Source: Bacillota bacterium (lineage in GTDB: Bacteria; Bacillota_I; Bacilli_A; RF39; UBA660). From it: a stretch of DNA of 64,000 bases. Under the pieces are notes generated by a model. The model worked only from the letters and a program-made list of their open reading frames with translations, was not told the DNA's origin and ran no database searches. Made by a program: the position numbers and the translations under genes. The stretch lies in contig SVAH01000001.1 in assembly GCA_015059485.1 (NCBI GenBank), positions 1 through 64,000 on the forward strand, given 5' to 3'. This document shows positions 7,928 to 17,752 of this stretch, piece after piece (the stretch's first letter is position 1; each line of letters opens with the position of its first letter).

Positions 7928-9514
7928 ATGATAAGATTAAGACAAATAAAAATAGCTGCTATAAAAAATGATATGAATGAGTTGTTAGAAAAAGTATCTA
8001 AAGAACTTAGAATAAATAAAAAAAACATTACAAGTTATAAAATATCAAAAAAATCTTTAGATGCCAGAAATAAACCTAAGTTGTATTTTATTTATGAAAT
8101 AGATGTTGAAGTAAAAAATGAAGATGATATCTTAAAAAAAATAAATAATAAAGATATTTTTAAATCTCCTAAAGAAGAATATGAATTTATACCAAGTGGT
8201 AATATATTATTAAAACAAAGACCAATTATTGTTGGTAGTGGACCAGCAGGTTTATTTTGTGCTTATATGTTATCTAAATATGGGTTTAAACCAATTATTA
8301 TAGAACGAGGAAAAAAAGTTGGAGAAAGAGTTATAGACATTGAAACTTTTTGGAAAAATAACAAATTAAACGAAGAGTCAAATGTTTTATTTGGAGAAGG
8401 GGGAGCTGGAACATTTTCTGATGGTAAATTAAATACAATGGTTAAAGATAAAAGATTTATGCAAAAGAAAATATTTGAAATATTTATTGAAAACGGTGCT
8501 AAAGAAGAAATAATGTATGATTATAAGCCCCATATTGGTACGGATATATTAAGAACTGTTGTAAAAAATATGCGTAATAAAATTATTGATATGGGTGGAG
8601 AATTTAGATTTGAAACAAAATTAACAAATATTAAATATGAAAATAATAAATTAAAATCTATAGAATTAAATAATGAAGAAATATTGGATACAGATATTTT
8701 AGTACTTGCAATAGGTCATTCTGCTCGTGATACATTTAAAATGTTATATGAAAATAAATTAAGTATGGATTCTAAACCTTTTGCAGTTGGAATTCGTATT
8801 CAACATAAACAAAAAGATATAAATAAAGCACAACTTGGAACAGAAGATGTAAAAACAATTGGAGCAATGAATTATAAATTAACTTATAAAGCAAAAAATG
8901 AAAGAGGGGTATACACATTTTGTATGTGTCCAGGAGGTTATGTTGTAAATTCTTCAAGTGAAAAGGGATATTTATGTATAAATGGAATGAGTAATTATAA
9001 AAGAGAAAGCGATAATGCTAATAGCGCAATTATTGTTACTATAAATAAAAATGATTTTGGAGATAATCCACTAGATGGAATAAAATATCAAAGAGAACTT
9101 GAAAAAAGAGCTTATGATATAGGTAATGGATTAATACCTACTCAAAAATATATAGATTATAAAAATAATGTAGCGTCACTTAATTTGGGAAATATTAAGC
9201 CAATATTTAAAGGAAATTATACATTAACAAATATTAATGATATATTTCCAGAACATATAAACGAATCATTAAAAGAAGCGATAGATTATTTTTCAAATAA
9301 AATAGAAGGCTATAATAATGATGATGTATTAATTAGTGCAGTTGAGTCTAGAACTTCATCACCTGTTAAAATAATTAGAGATGAAAACTTAGAATCTAAT
9401 ATTTTAGGAATTTATCCATGTGGTGAAGGAGCTGGTTATGCTGGTGGCATAACATCAGCCGCTATGGATGGACTAAGAGTTTTTGAAAGTATTGCTTCTA
9501 AATATAAAATGTGA
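7928..9514 (+). CDS. COG2509-type FAD-dependent dehydrogenase
   Basis: 528 residues from ATG 7928, preceded by GTGGGTGA. A ~95-residue N-terminal ferredoxin-like domain (RLRQIKIAAIKNDMNELLEKV) precedes a Rossmann FAD-binding start IIVGSGPAGLF near residue 100. Further along are VLFGEGGAGTFSDGKLNT, a second nucleotide-contact region VLAIGHSARDTF, and the C-terminal flavin motif CGEGAGYAGGITSAAMDG. This layout is that of the widespread but uncharacterised COG2509 family of cytosolic flavoproteins. Substrate unknown. It lies between the nrd operon and a gene of unknown function 28 bp downstream that may be cotranscribed. Confidence 0.88.
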   Translation: MIRLRQIKIAAIKNDMNELLEKVSKELRINKKNITSYKISKKSLDARNKPKLYFIYEIDVEVKNEDDILKKINNKDIFKSPKEEYEFIPSGNILLKQRPIIVGSGPAGLFCAYMLSKYGFKPIIIERGKKVGERVIDIETFWKNNKLNEESNVLFGEGGAGTFSDGKLNTMVKDKRFMQKKIFEIFIENGAKEEIMYDYKPHIGTDILRTVVKNMRNKIIDMGGEFRFETKLTNIKYENNKLKSIELNNEEILDTDILVLAIGHSARDTFKMLYENKLSMDSKPFAVGIRIQHKQKDINKAQLGTEDVKTIGAMNYKLTYKAKNERGVYTFCMCPGGYVVNSSSEKGYLCINGMSNYKRESDNANSAIIVTINKNDFGDNPLDGIKYQRELEKRAYDIGNGLIPTQKYIDYKNNVASLNLGNIKPIFKGNYTLTNINDIFPEHINESLKEAIDYFSNKIEGYNNDDVLISAVESRTSSPVKIIRDENLESNILGIYPCGEGAGYAGGITSAAMDGLRVFESIASKYKM

Positions 9515-9542
9515 TAATATACCAAACACGAGGTGAAAAAAA

Positions 9543-10043
9543 GTGATAGTATATAAAAAAATAACTCCTGAAGAAGTAACTAATTTATGTAAAACTGGTA
9601 AATTAGATGAAGAAAGTGGAAATATAAAATTTTATGATTATAGCTTTTTAGCAACTATAATGAATAAAACGCATTATGGTATAAATAATAATAGTAATAT
9701 GTTTATGATATGTGATATACCAGATGAAATTATAAAAAATTATCAATCTTACGTATTTTGTGATGCGAGAGATTTACAAATTAATTATTTAAGTTGTATA
9801 CCAATTCCAGAATATAATTTACCTAGAAATTTATTTAATACTGATTATATTATTGAGATAAATCCAAATATTTCATATAAATATAGTAATGATATAGAAT
9901 TACAAAAATACTTGGTATTATTCGAAAAAACTTATAGATTATTTAATAATTTGGATGATGTAGTAGAATTTTTTTACAGCAATAATAAAAATGAACTTAT
10001 AGATTTATCAGAAGTAGAAAGAAAAAGAAAAGGTGTGAGTTAA
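9543..10043 (+). CDS. Protein of unknown function
   Basis: 166 residues, starting at GTG 9543, which is preceded by GAGGTGAAAA. The protein is soluble, rich in Asn, Tyr and Ile, with no signal peptide or membrane segment. I recognise no motif. It follows the COG2509 flavoprotein by 28 bp without an intervening terminator and so may belong to its transcript. The gene's last codons form the left arm of a bidirectional terminator shared with the phosphomutase gene on the other strand. Confidence 0.6.
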   Translation: MIVYKKITPEEVTNLCKTGKLDEESGNIKFYDYSFLATIMNKTHYGINNNSNMFMICDIPDEIIKNYQSYVFCDARDLQINYLSCIPIPEYNLPRNLFNTDYIIEINPNISYKYSNDIELQKYLVLFEKTYRLFNNLDDVVEFFYSNNKNELIDLSEVERKRKGVS

Positions 10044-10058
10044 TCACACCTTTTTAAT
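10029..10058. terminator. Bidirectional terminator between convergent genes
   Basis: AAAAGGTGTGA and TCACACCTTTT make an 11-bp stem with A- and T-rich flanks, usable on both strands. Confidence 0.85.
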
Positions 10059-11412
10059 TATTATATGTATTTACTAAATCCATAAATTCTTCTTCTATTT
10101 TCTTTAATTCCTTTTCACTAGTTGCTTCAAATCTAATTGTTAGATTAGGACCAGTATTACTTGCTCTAACAAGTGCCCAACCATTTTCAAAAGTAACTCT
10201 AACACCATCAATATCTAATATATTATAACTTTTTTCTTTACAGTATTCTTTAACTTTTTCTACGATTTCAAATTTTTTTTCATCAGTAGTTTTAACTTTT
10301 ATTTCTGGAGTAGAATAGTATTTATTAATACCTTTTAATAAATCGGATACACTTTCATTGCAATTCGTTAAAATTTCAATTAATCTAAGTGATGCATAAA
10401 TAGCACTTCCAAATTCCATTCCTCTATCATTGAAGAAGACATGTCCGGAATATTCACCACCAAATTCTAAATTATTTGATACAACACCATATTCAGTAAA
10501 TGAAGCACCAGTTCTATAACAGAAAGGTTCTCCTCCAAGTTTTATTATTTCATCTTCAAGTGATTTAGAACATTTAACGTCATATAAATATTTTTTACAT
10601 TCAGAAGTTTTAATTAAACTTCTAATAATCATAATCATAAATTTATCAGTAGGTATCCATTTACCTTTTTCATCTATAACACCAATTCTGTCACCATCAC
10701 CATCATAACCAATACCTAAATCAGCTTTGTTATCTAAAACTGCTTGTTTTAGCATTTCCATATTTTCTTCCACTGCTGGATCTGGATGATGATTAGGGAA
10801 TGTGCCGTCTGATTCATCACAAATATATATTGGTTCAATAGAGTCAAACATTTCAATTATCTTTTTTATTATTATACTAGTAGTACCATTTCCTGGATCA
10901 AATACAACTTTTACTTTTCTTTCACCTAAAAAAGTATTCTTTTTAATCCATGAAAGATATTCATCTTCAATATTCATAAGTATTTCTTCACCGGCACCTT
11001 CTAAAAATTCGCCTTTAAAAGTATAATCAGTAAATTCTTTAATCATATTTCCTCGAGCATTTGCAACTAAATCAAATGAAAATTTAAATCCATTATCATC
11101 TTTAGGATTATGACTTGCTGTAACCATAATTCCTGGGAAGTTAGCTGATTTTCTCGAAAAATAATGCATAGGAGTAGTAACTAAACCATAAAACATTATA
11201 TTACATCCGGATTTTTTTAGTCCTCTAATTAGTTCTTTCACTAAACTTTCCGAAGAAAGTCTATTATCATGTCCAACAACACAAGTATCAATATTATATT
11301 TTTCTCTTAAAAAACTTCCATAACTTCTACCAACAGTGTATGCAAGTTCTTCATTTATTTCGCCAGGATATATACCTCTTATATCATATTCTCTAAATAC
11401 ATTTCTGTTCAT
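10054..11412 (-). CDS. Phosphomannomutase/phosphoglucomutase (alpha-D-phosphohexomutase)
   Basis: 452 residues from ATG 11412. An upstream in-frame GTG at 11421 sits too close to the AGAGGA ribosome binding site. The enzyme interconverts hexose 1- and 6-phosphates for envelope sugar precursors. The N-terminal substrate block REYDIRGIYPGE, the phosphoserine loop TASHNPKDDNG near residue 97, the metal-binding loop DGDGDRIG near residue 225, the sugar-recognition loop GGEYSGHVFF near residue 315, and the C-terminal phosphate-binding RASNTGPNLTIRFEA are all intact. It is monocistronic and divergently placed from the gene at 11548. Confidence 0.92.
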   Translation of the reverse strand: MNRNVFREYDIRGIYPGEINEELAYTVGRSYGSFLREKYNIDTCVVGHDNRLSSESLVKELIRGLKKSGCNIMFYGLVTTPMHYFSRKSANFPGIMVTASHNPKDDNGFKFSFDLVANARGNMIKEFTDYTFKGEFLEGAGEEILMNIEDEYLSWIKKNTFLGERKVKVVFDPGNGTTSIIIKKIIEMFDSIEPIYICDESDGTFPNHHPDPAVEENMEMLKQAVLDNKADLGIGYDGDGDRIGVIDEKGKWIPTDKFMIMIIRSLIKTSECKKYLYDVKCSKSLEDEIIKLGGEPFCYRTGASFTEYGVVSNNLEFGGEYSGHVFFNDRGMEFGSAIYASLRLIEILTNCNESVSDLLKGINKYYSTPEIKVKTTDEKKFEIVEKVKEYCKEKSYNILDIDGVRVTFENGWALVRASNTGPNLTIRFEATSEKELKKIEEEFMDLVNTYNN

Positions 11413-11547
11413 AATTATCACATCCTCTAGTTAATTATATCATCTAATAAAAGTTATACCAAAAAAAATATCAATTTAGTGTAAAGTTTAAGTATATACT
11501 AGAAAAAAATAAAAAAAAGTAGTATCATTATTATAGTAGGTGATGAT

Positions 11548-12222
11548 ATGGAATATATAAAACAATTTTATGATGAAAAAAATATTGATTATATTAAAAG
11601 AATATATGATAATATCATAAAAAAATCTGTAACATCTGCAGTAATTAACATAAATGAAAAAAAGCATGAATTAAATTTAAATGAGGAATTTGAATTAAAA
11701 ATAAAAAAAGTTGTATTTTTATCAGGAATGATTGCACTAGGAGTAATGTCTGTGAATGCATCGAGAAAACTTTCAAATCCGATATTTAGAAGCAATGTGG
11801 AGAAAAGTACTCAAGATGAGAAAAATGATGTTTTAACAGATAAAATAAATCAAGCTCTTTCTACAACAGAACCTAATAACGAAAAAAGCAGTACAAAGAA
11901 TAATCAAGAAAGTTTAGCTGAACAAACAGTTAATCATCAAACAGCGCCAAATACAGATATAATTGGTTTTGCTAAATTGATAGTGTCATCAGAAGATGGA
12001 ATGAATGGAGATTTGTATAATTTTTATTTGAATCATTCTCAGGATACATTTAATAAATTAATAGAATCTATTATTTTTATAGATCCTACTATTGATGATA
12101 ATGTTGTAAAAGACTTTGATGGATATTTAAAAATGAAAGGATTTAATTCGATAGAGGAATGGGTAGAATTTTCAAAAAATGAGGTTAAAAAGAAAAATGA
12201 AGGAGTAGGATTATCGATATGA
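11548..12222 (+). CDS. Membrane-anchored protein of unknown function
   Basis: 224 residues. An N-terminal ~50-residue charged segment is followed by one hydrophobic helix (VVFLSGMIALGVMSVNA, about 55-72), a low-complexity Ser/Thr/Asn/Gln-rich linker (about 85-135) and a C-terminal globular part rich in acidic residues. The topology suggests an internal N-terminus and an extracytoplasmic C-terminal region. No known domain recognised. The stop overlaps the next gene by 4 bp (ATGA), so the two are coupled. Confidence 0.6.
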   Translation: MEYIKQFYDEKNIDYIKRIYDNIIKKSVTSAVININEKKHELNLNEEFELKIKKVVFLSGMIALGVMSVNASRKLSNPIFRSNVEKSTQDEKNDVLTDKINQALSTTEPNNEKSSTKNNQESLAEQTVNHQTAPNTDIIGFAKLIVSSEDGMNGDLYNFYLNHSQDTFNKLIESIIFIDPTIDDNVVKDFDGYLKMKGFNSIEEWVEFSKNEVKKKNEGVGLSI

Positions 12223-12425
12223 TAACGCTTGAAGATAATAAAAAATACTATATATCTAAAGAAATAGAAAATGATAATGTAACATATGTATATTTGACTA
12301 ATCTTGAAGATGTAACTGATTTTTGTATTAGAAAAAAAGATGGCTCAAAAGAAAACTTGATTGGATTAGAAAACGAAGAAGAGGTAAAAAAAGCATTAGA
12401 TTTATACAAAGAAAGTTTTAATTAA
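12219..12425 (+). CDS. Small protein of unknown function
   Basis: 68 residues, acidic, starting in a 4-bp overlap with the preceding gene. The pattern MITLEDNKKYYISKEI...VTYVYLTNLEDVTDFCIRK suggests a small beta-rich fold like those of other short conserved Bacillota proteins. I cannot name the family. The end of the gene overlaps its terminator stem. Confidence 0.55.
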   Translation: MITLEDNKKYYISKEIENDNVTYVYLTNLEDVTDFCIRKKDGSKENLIGLENEEEVKKALDLYKESFN

Positions 12426-12446
12426 TATGCTAATTAAAACTTTTTA
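12413..12446 (+). terminator. Intrinsic terminator overlapping the 3' end of the 12219 gene
   Basis: AAGTTTTAATTA and TAATTAAAACTT pair over 12 bp with a 6-nt loop, then TTT. Confidence 0.75.
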
Positions 12447-12511
12447 TATTAATAAAATAGTTCTGATATTATCTCTAAATTATATTAGATAATAAAGTTT
12501 CTTAAAACAAC

Positions 12512-12539
12512 TTGACATAAAAATAAATTAAGCTATAAT
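12512..12539 (+). promoter_or_regulatory. Promoter of the T-box/ileS unit
   Basis: Consensus TTGACA (12512-12517), 16-nt spacer, consensus TATAAT (12534-12539), directly ahead of the T-box leader. Confidence 0.85.
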
Positions 12540-12545
12540 AAATAT

Positions 12546-12770
12546 AGAAATCGTTGATCAAGACAAGTTTAATATATGATATTTAAAAGAGAGTTAGTTA
12601 ATTTGGTGAAAGACTAATAAAATTAGTATATTAAATATCACTTGAGAGTGAATTTCTGAAAAATTTAGTAGGAAGTTCCGTTTAGCTTACGTTACAAGCA
12701 AATTAAGTATAAAAAAGGATGGTACCGCACATGTTGCTCCTTAGTGGGAATAATATGTGTGGTTTTATTT
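12546..12770 (+). promoter_or_regulatory. T-box riboswitch, isoleucine-type
   Basis: The leader ends in the T-box core TGGTACCGC at 12720-12728. Its 3' part (CCGCACAT at about 12725) can pair with ATGTGTGG before a TTTTATTTT run (to about 12769), forming the terminator that competes with the antiterminator. Upstream is a long stem I (about 12560-12660) with an internal ATC triplet at 12637-12639 in the position expected for the specifier, which reads as an Ile codon. The isoleucyl-tRNA synthetase gene two genes downstream agrees with this. Uncharged tRNA-Ile should favour readthrough. Confidence 0.9.
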
Positions 12771-12781
12771 TGGGAGGTAAA

Positions 12782-13393
12782 ATGGAAGAGATAAATAAAG
12801 CAAAAGAGGAATTAAAAAAAACAACTGAATCATTACAATATTTTTATGATCCAAGAATTATTAAATATTTAAATTCGCTTCTTGATTTACAAAAATCAAT
12901 ATTAGATGATGATGTTCTAAAAAGGAATGAACTGGAGATACTTGCATCAACTGGTTTATTTAGAAAAATTGTTAAATATAATTTATATTATGGATTAATA
13001 GAATGTTACAAAAGGAAAGCAAGTAAAGAAAAAATGCTTAATTTACTTAAAATAGAAGAAATACCTTGCGATGAATATTCTGCAAGTAATATGGGAATAT
13101 ATTTGAAAACTAGTGATGACGATAGTTATTATAAATTAGTAGACTTTAAAAAAGAAAAAGATATTGATTTTAAACCAGATCATATTGATGTTACCATCAA
13201 TAACGGACTTCCTGATATAAATAAAAATGATATATATGGAAGTTTTGCAAGATATTTTATTGATAAAGCAGGTTTATATTATAGAGATTTTCAAGTAACA
13301 AATATCGAAGAAGATAAATCTAAAGTTAGAGTGCTAACTAAAAATTATGATAAAATTAATATTAATTTAAAAATAAATAAATATGACGTTTGA
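12782..13393 (+). CDS. Unknown protein between T-box and ileS
   Basis: 203 residues from ATG 12782 with GGGAGGTAAA just upstream. A longer frame starting at the T-box core itself (12719) is not credible because it runs through the regulatory RNA. The N-terminal third looks helical (EEINKAKEELKKTTESLQYF). The rest is mixed, with no signal peptide or known motif. It shares the isoleucine-responsive leader with ileS, and its stop overlaps the upstream region of ileS. Co-regulation with a tRNA synthetase suggests a role linked to translation or Ile supply, but that is inference. Confidence 0.6.
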   Translation: MEEINKAKEELKKTTESLQYFYDPRIIKYLNSLLDLQKSILDDDVLKRNELEILASTGLFRKIVKYNLYYGLIECYKRKASKEKMLNLLKIEEIPCDEYSASNMGIYLKTSDDDSYYKLVDFKKEKDIDFKPDHIDVTINNGLPDINKNDIYGSFARYFIDKAGLYYRDFQVTNIEEDKSKVRVLTKNYDKININLKINKYDV

Positions 13394-13409
13394 GAAAGGA
13401 TATGATAAT

Positions 13410-16400
13410 ATGAAAAATTTTAAAGAATTAGATAAAAGAAATGTGCATGAAGTTGAAACAGATATCTTAAATAAATGGAAGAAAGAAGATATATTAAATA
13501 AGACTATTGAAAATAGAAAAGGAAAAGATAATTGGGTATTCTATGATGGACCAGCAACTGCAAATGGTATGCCAGGTCTTCATCATATGGTAGCTAAATT
13601 TTTAAAAGATTCATTTTGCAAATATAAAACAATGACTGGCTCTCGTGTTTTACGTAAGGTTGGATGGGATACTCACGGATTACCAGTTGAGGTTAATGTA
13701 GAAAAAAAATTAGGTTTTACTGGTAAAGCAGATATTGAAAAATATGGTATAAAGGAGTTTAATAAGTTATGTAAAGAAACTGTATGGGATAATGAAGCAG
13801 CATTTAGAAAATTAACTGATGAAATGGGTCAATTTATTGATCTTGATAATAGATATATAACTTATGACAATGATTATATTGAGACAGAATGGTATATTTT
13901 AAAGAAATTTTTTGATGAAGGTTTATTTTATGAAGGAGTAAAAATCATGCCTTGGTGTCCAAGATGTGGAACTGGACTTGCTTCTCATGAAGTAGCACAA
14001 GGTTATAAAGAAATCGATGCTAATACTGTAATTGTTCCGTTTAAGAAAAGTGATGAAGATGCATACTTCTTAGTATGGACAACAACACCATGGACTTTAA
14101 TATCTAATGTCGCATTATGTGTTAATCCAAATGAAGAATATGTTAAAGTTGAATCAATGGGTTATAAATTTATTTTAGCTAAAGCACTTGCTACTTCTGT
14201 TTTAGGTGATGATTACAAGGTTTTAGAAACATATAAAGGTAAAGATCTAGAAAATATTAAATATGATCAATTAATACCATCAGATATAAAAATAACAGGT
14301 AACGCATTTATAGTTACATGTGATAACTATGTAACTATGTCTGATGGTACTGGTATAGTACATATTGCTCCAGCATTTGGTGAAGATGATGCTAAAGTTG
14401 GTAAAAACTATAAATTAGCATATGTAAATCCAGTTGGAGAAGATGCATGCTATACAGAAGGATTATGGAAGGGTATGAACATCTTTGAAGCAGATTTAGA
14501 AGTAATTAAATGGCTAAAAGAGAATGATAAACTATTTAAAAAACAAAAAATAAAACATGATTATCCTCATTGTTGGAGATGTGATTCTCCGCTTGTATAT
14601 TACTCAAGGCCTTCTTATTATCTAGAAGTAACTAAAATAAAAGATAAAATTATTGAAGAAAATAAAAAAGTTAACTGGTACCCATCATTTGTAGGCGAAA
14701 AAAGATTTGGAAATTGGTTAGAAAATATGAATGACTGGGCTATTTCAAGAAATAGATATTGGGGGACTCCACTTCCATTATGGAGATGTTCTTGTGGTCA
14801 TATGGAAATGATTGGATCACGTGAAGAGTTATCTCAAAAAGCAGAAGAGAGTGTTGATCCAAAAACTATAGATTTACATAGACCATATGTAGATGAAATT
14901 CATATTAAATGTCCAGAATGTGGTAAATCTATGACTCGTGATTTATCAGTAATCGATTGTTGGTTTGATTCTGGGGCAATGCCATTTAGTCAATACCATT
15001 ATCCATTTGAAAATAAAGAGTTATGGGAAAGTCAATATCCAGCAAATTTTATTGCTGAAGGAATAGATCAAACAAGAGGTTGGTTCTATTCGTTATTAGT
15101 TATTGGTGTATTTATGACTGGGAAAAGTCCATATAAAAATGTTTTGGTAAATGAGTTATTACTTGATAAAAATGGTCAAAAGATGCATAAATCTAAAGGC
15201 AATGCTGTTGAACCATTTACAATAATGCATAAATATGGTGCTGATGCAGTAAGATGGTATCTTGCATATGTATCTCCTACATGGACACCACTTAAATTTG
15301 ATGAAGAAGGTATAAAAGAAGTTCATTCTAAATTCTTTAATCCTTTAAAGAACACTTATTCATTCTTTTCTATGTATGCTAATACAGATAATATAAATAT
15401 TTTAGAATGTAATATTGAAGTTAAAGATAGAGAAGAAATAGATAAATGGTTATTATCTAGATACAATACACTTGTAAAAAATGTAACAGAATCTTATGAA
15501 AAATTTGATTTAAATGAAGTAGTAAGGACAATAACTAACTTTGTATCAGAAGATTTATCTAACTGGTATATAAGACGTAATAGAAATAGGTTCTGGGCAT
15601 CAGAATTAGATAGTTCTAAGAAAAGTGTGTATATGACTACTTATGAAGTATTATGTGGCTTATGTAAATTATGTGCACCAATTATTCCATATACAACTGA
15701 AGAAATATTTACAAAGTTGACTGGTGAAGATTCTGTACATTTATGTGACTTTCCAGAATGTGACGAATCACTAATAGATAAAGAACTAGAAACTAAGATG
15801 GATCTTGTTAGAAGTTTAATATCTATTGGTAGATATGTTAGAGAAGAAGCTAAGATAAAGGTAAGACAACCACTTAATAATGCATTTGTTGATGGTAAAA
15901 ATGAAAAGTTACTTGAAGATTTAATTCCAGAAATAAAAGAAGAATTAAATATAAAAAATATAACATTTGTTGCAGATTTAAATGAATATATGAATTTATC
16001 AGTAAAACCTAATTTTAAGAGTGTTGGTAAGGTTTTTGGACCACTAATAAAAGAATTCCAATCTAAGTTAGAAGAATTATCTAGTGATGATATTAATAAA
16101 TTACAAAATAATGAAACAATCATAATGAACATTGGTGGGGAAGATAAAGAAATAAATTCTGATATGATTGAAATTAGAATATCATCTAAAGAAGGATTTA
16201 ATGTTGGTATGGAAAATAATAACTTTATTATTCTTGATACTACATTAACTGATGATTTAATTTTAGAGGGTATTGCAAGAGAAATTGTATCTAAAGTACA
16301 ACAACTTCGTAAGAATAGAGACTTTAATGTAGTAGATAGAATTAAACTATATTATTGTGGAGATGAAGATATAGATAGATGTGTAAATAGCTTTAGCGAA

Positions 16401-16514
16401 TATATTAAAAAAGAAACATTATCTCTTGAAATAACTAAGAAAGATAATTTAGAAGAAAAATATGATTTAAATGGTCATGAATGTTATATAGATGTAGAAA
16501 GAGTAGAAAAATAA
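13410..16514 (+). CDS. ileS: Isoleucyl-tRNA synthetase, eukaryotic-like (IleRS2) type
   Basis: 1034 residues from ATG 13410, chosen because AAAGGA lies about 9 nt upstream. An earlier in-frame ATG (13383) overlaps the previous gene. It charges tRNA-Ile. The class I HIGH region reads PATANGMPGLHHM (about residue 50), followed by GWDTHGLPVEVNVEKKLG. The KMSKS loop is KMHKSKGNAVEP (about 592). The CP1 editing domain contains WTTTPWTL and GTGIVHIAPAFGEDD. Length, the EVNVEKKLG block and the absence of a C-terminal zinc finger place it with the long IleRS2 enzymes, which as a class are poorly inhibited by mupirocin. It is under the T-box leader. Confidence 0.95.
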   Translation: MKNFKELDKRNVHEVETDILNKWKKEDILNKTIENRKGKDNWVFYDGPATANGMPGLHHMVAKFLKDSFCKYKTMTGSRVLRKVGWDTHGLPVEVNVEKKLGFTGKADIEKYGIKEFNKLCKETVWDNEAAFRKLTDEMGQFIDLDNRYITYDNDYIETEWYILKKFFDEGLFYEGVKIMPWCPRCGTGLASHEVAQGYKEIDANTVIVPFKKSDEDAYFLVWTTTPWTLISNVALCVNPNEEYVKVESMGYKFILAKALATSVLGDDYKVLETYKGKDLENIKYDQLIPSDIKITGNAFIVTCDNYVTMSDGTGIVHIAPAFGEDDAKVGKNYKLAYVNPVGEDACYTEGLWKGMNIFEADLEVIKWLKENDKLFKKQKIKHDYPHCWRCDSPLVYYSRPSYYLEVTKIKDKIIEENKKVNWYPSFVGEKRFGNWLENMNDWAISRNRYWGTPLPLWRCSCGHMEMIGSREELSQKAEESVDPKTIDLHRPYVDEIHIKCPECGKSMTRDLSVIDCWFDSGAMPFSQYHYPFENKELWESQYPANFIAEGIDQTRGWFYSLLVIGVFMTGKSPYKNVLVNELLLDKNGQKMHKSKGNAVEPFTIMHKYGADAVRWYLAYVSPTWTPLKFDEEGIKEVHSKFFNPLKNTYSFFSMYANTDNINILECNIEVKDREEIDKWLLSRYNTLVKNVTESYEKFDLNEVVRTITNFVSEDLSNWYIRRNRNRFWASELDSSKKSVYMTTYEVLCGLCKLCAPIIPYTTEEIFTKLTGEDSVHLCDFPECDESLIDKELETKMDLVRSLISIGRYVREEAKIKVRQPLNNAFVDGKNEKLLEDLIPEIKEELNIKNITFVADLNEYMNLSVKPNFKSVGKVFGPLIKEFQSKLEELSSDDINKLQNNETIIMNIGGEDKEINSDMIEIRISSKEGFNVGMENNNFIILDTTLTDDLILEGIAREIVSKVQQLRKNRDFNVVDRIKLYYCGDEDIDRCVNSFSEYIKKETLSLEITKKDNLEEKYDLNGHECYIDVERVEK

Positions 16515-16530
16515 TTTCTACTTTTTTTTA
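16502..16530 (+). terminator. ileS terminator
   Basis: GTAGAAA and TTTCTAC pair with a 5-nt loop, overlapping the stop codon and followed by eight T residues. Confidence 0.85.
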
Positions 16531-16582
16531 TGATAAAAATATTGTATAATAATAACATAGTATAGGAATTAGGGTGATACAA

Positions 16583-17752
16583 ATGAAAATTTTATGTATG
16601 GGGCAAATTATTTATGATTATAGTTTACCTATTGATGGTTTTCCACTTGAAGGCTTAAAATATAATTTGAAAGAAAAAATAGAATGTAGTGGTGGTGGAG
16701 CTTGTAATTCTTCTTTTTTGCTTGCAAAATGGAACGAAGATGTTCATCTATCAGCTGCAGTTGGGGGAGATGAATTAGGAACTAAAATTAGAAAAAATAT
16801 GGAAGAAGCTGGTATTAATGTTAGTAATGTTGAAACTGTATTCGAAGCAAAAACTCCAATTGAATTTATTTTAATAAATAAAAATACTGGTAATAAAACT
16901 GTTTTTTCTATAAATGAATCAACTCCACATGTAAAAAAATATGAATTAGATTTTGTGCCAGATATAATTCTACTTGATGGATATGAATATACATCAGCAA
17001 TTAGTGTTGTTAATAGATTTCCAAATGCAACAGTAATTCTTGATGCATCAATTCAAGAAAGATCAACAGTAGAAATGTTAAATTATGCAAAATACATAAT
17101 AGCAAGTCAAGGATTTGCAGAAGAATTTACTGGAATAAAAGCGGATTTTAATAATCCAACAACCCTTCTAGAAATGTATAAAAAATTTGCAATTAAATAT
17201 CCTAATAATAATATAATAGTAACCTTAAAAGATCATGGAGCAATGTATCTTGATGGTAACCAAATAAAAGTAATGCCAGGAATAAATGTAGATAAAATAG
17301 TTGATAACACAGGCGCAGGCGATATCTTTAGAGCAGCTTTTGCGTGTTGTATTTCTAGAGGATATGATATGGATAAAACAATAAGAATTGCCAATATAGC
17401 TGCAGGATTATCTTTATCGAAACTTGGTGCTAAAAATTCTATTCCATTATTTAGCGACGTTGCTGCTATTTATGAATCTAAATTTGGACCATTGGATGGA
17501 AATTCTAATACAACTTTACAAACTGTTTCAGAAAATGCAAATGACGTTCAAAATACACAGGTAAATGAAGAACCACAAGAAGAAATAAAAGAACATCAAG
17601 TACAATCAGCAAATACTGATAATCAAGTAAATATGAATAATGATTTAAATGAATATGAAGAACCTAATCCATTAGATCAAGTAACAGTACCAGATATTGA
17701 TTTCCAAGCTATGCCACAACAAAACGATGATTCAAATGATGGCACTTTCTAA
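16583..17752 (+). CDS. PfkB-family carbohydrate/nucleoside kinase with a disordered C-terminal tail
   Basis: 389 residues from ATG 16583, preceded by AGGGTGAT. It begins with KILCMGQIIYDYSLPIDGFP and a GGGACNSS ribokinase signature 1 near residue 38. Signature 2 is DNTGAGDIFRAAF (about 247-259), with the catalytic Asp and anion hole. The fold ends around residue 300. About 85 further residues are rich in Asn, Gln, Glu and Asp, lack hydrophobic character and look disordered, which is unusual for this family. Substrate not predictable. The 3' end overlaps the smr gene in another frame. Confidence 0.85.
   Translation: MKILCMGQIIYDYSLPIDGFPLEGLKYNLKEKIECSGGGACNSSFLLAKWNEDVHLSAAVGGDELGTKIRKNMEEAGINVSNVETVFEAKTPIEFILINKNTGNKTVFSINESTPHVKKYELDFVPDIILLDGYEYTSAISVVNRFPNATVILDASIQERSTVEMLNYAKYIIASQGFAEEFTGIKADFNNPTTLLEMYKKFAIKYPNNNIIVTLKDHGAMYLDGNQIKVMPGINVDKIVDNTGAGDIFRAAFACCISRGYDMDKTIRIANIAAGLSLSKLGAKNSIPLFSDVAAIYESKFGPLDGNSNTTLQTVSENANDVQNTQVNEEPQEEIKEHQVQSANTDNQVNMNNDLNEYEEPNPLDQVTVPDIDFQAMPQQNDDSNDGTF

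Noticed and set aside
12719-12781. An earlier start of the 12782 gene at the T-box core.
   Set aside because: The frame runs through the T-box and terminator. A proper GGGAGG lies before 12782.
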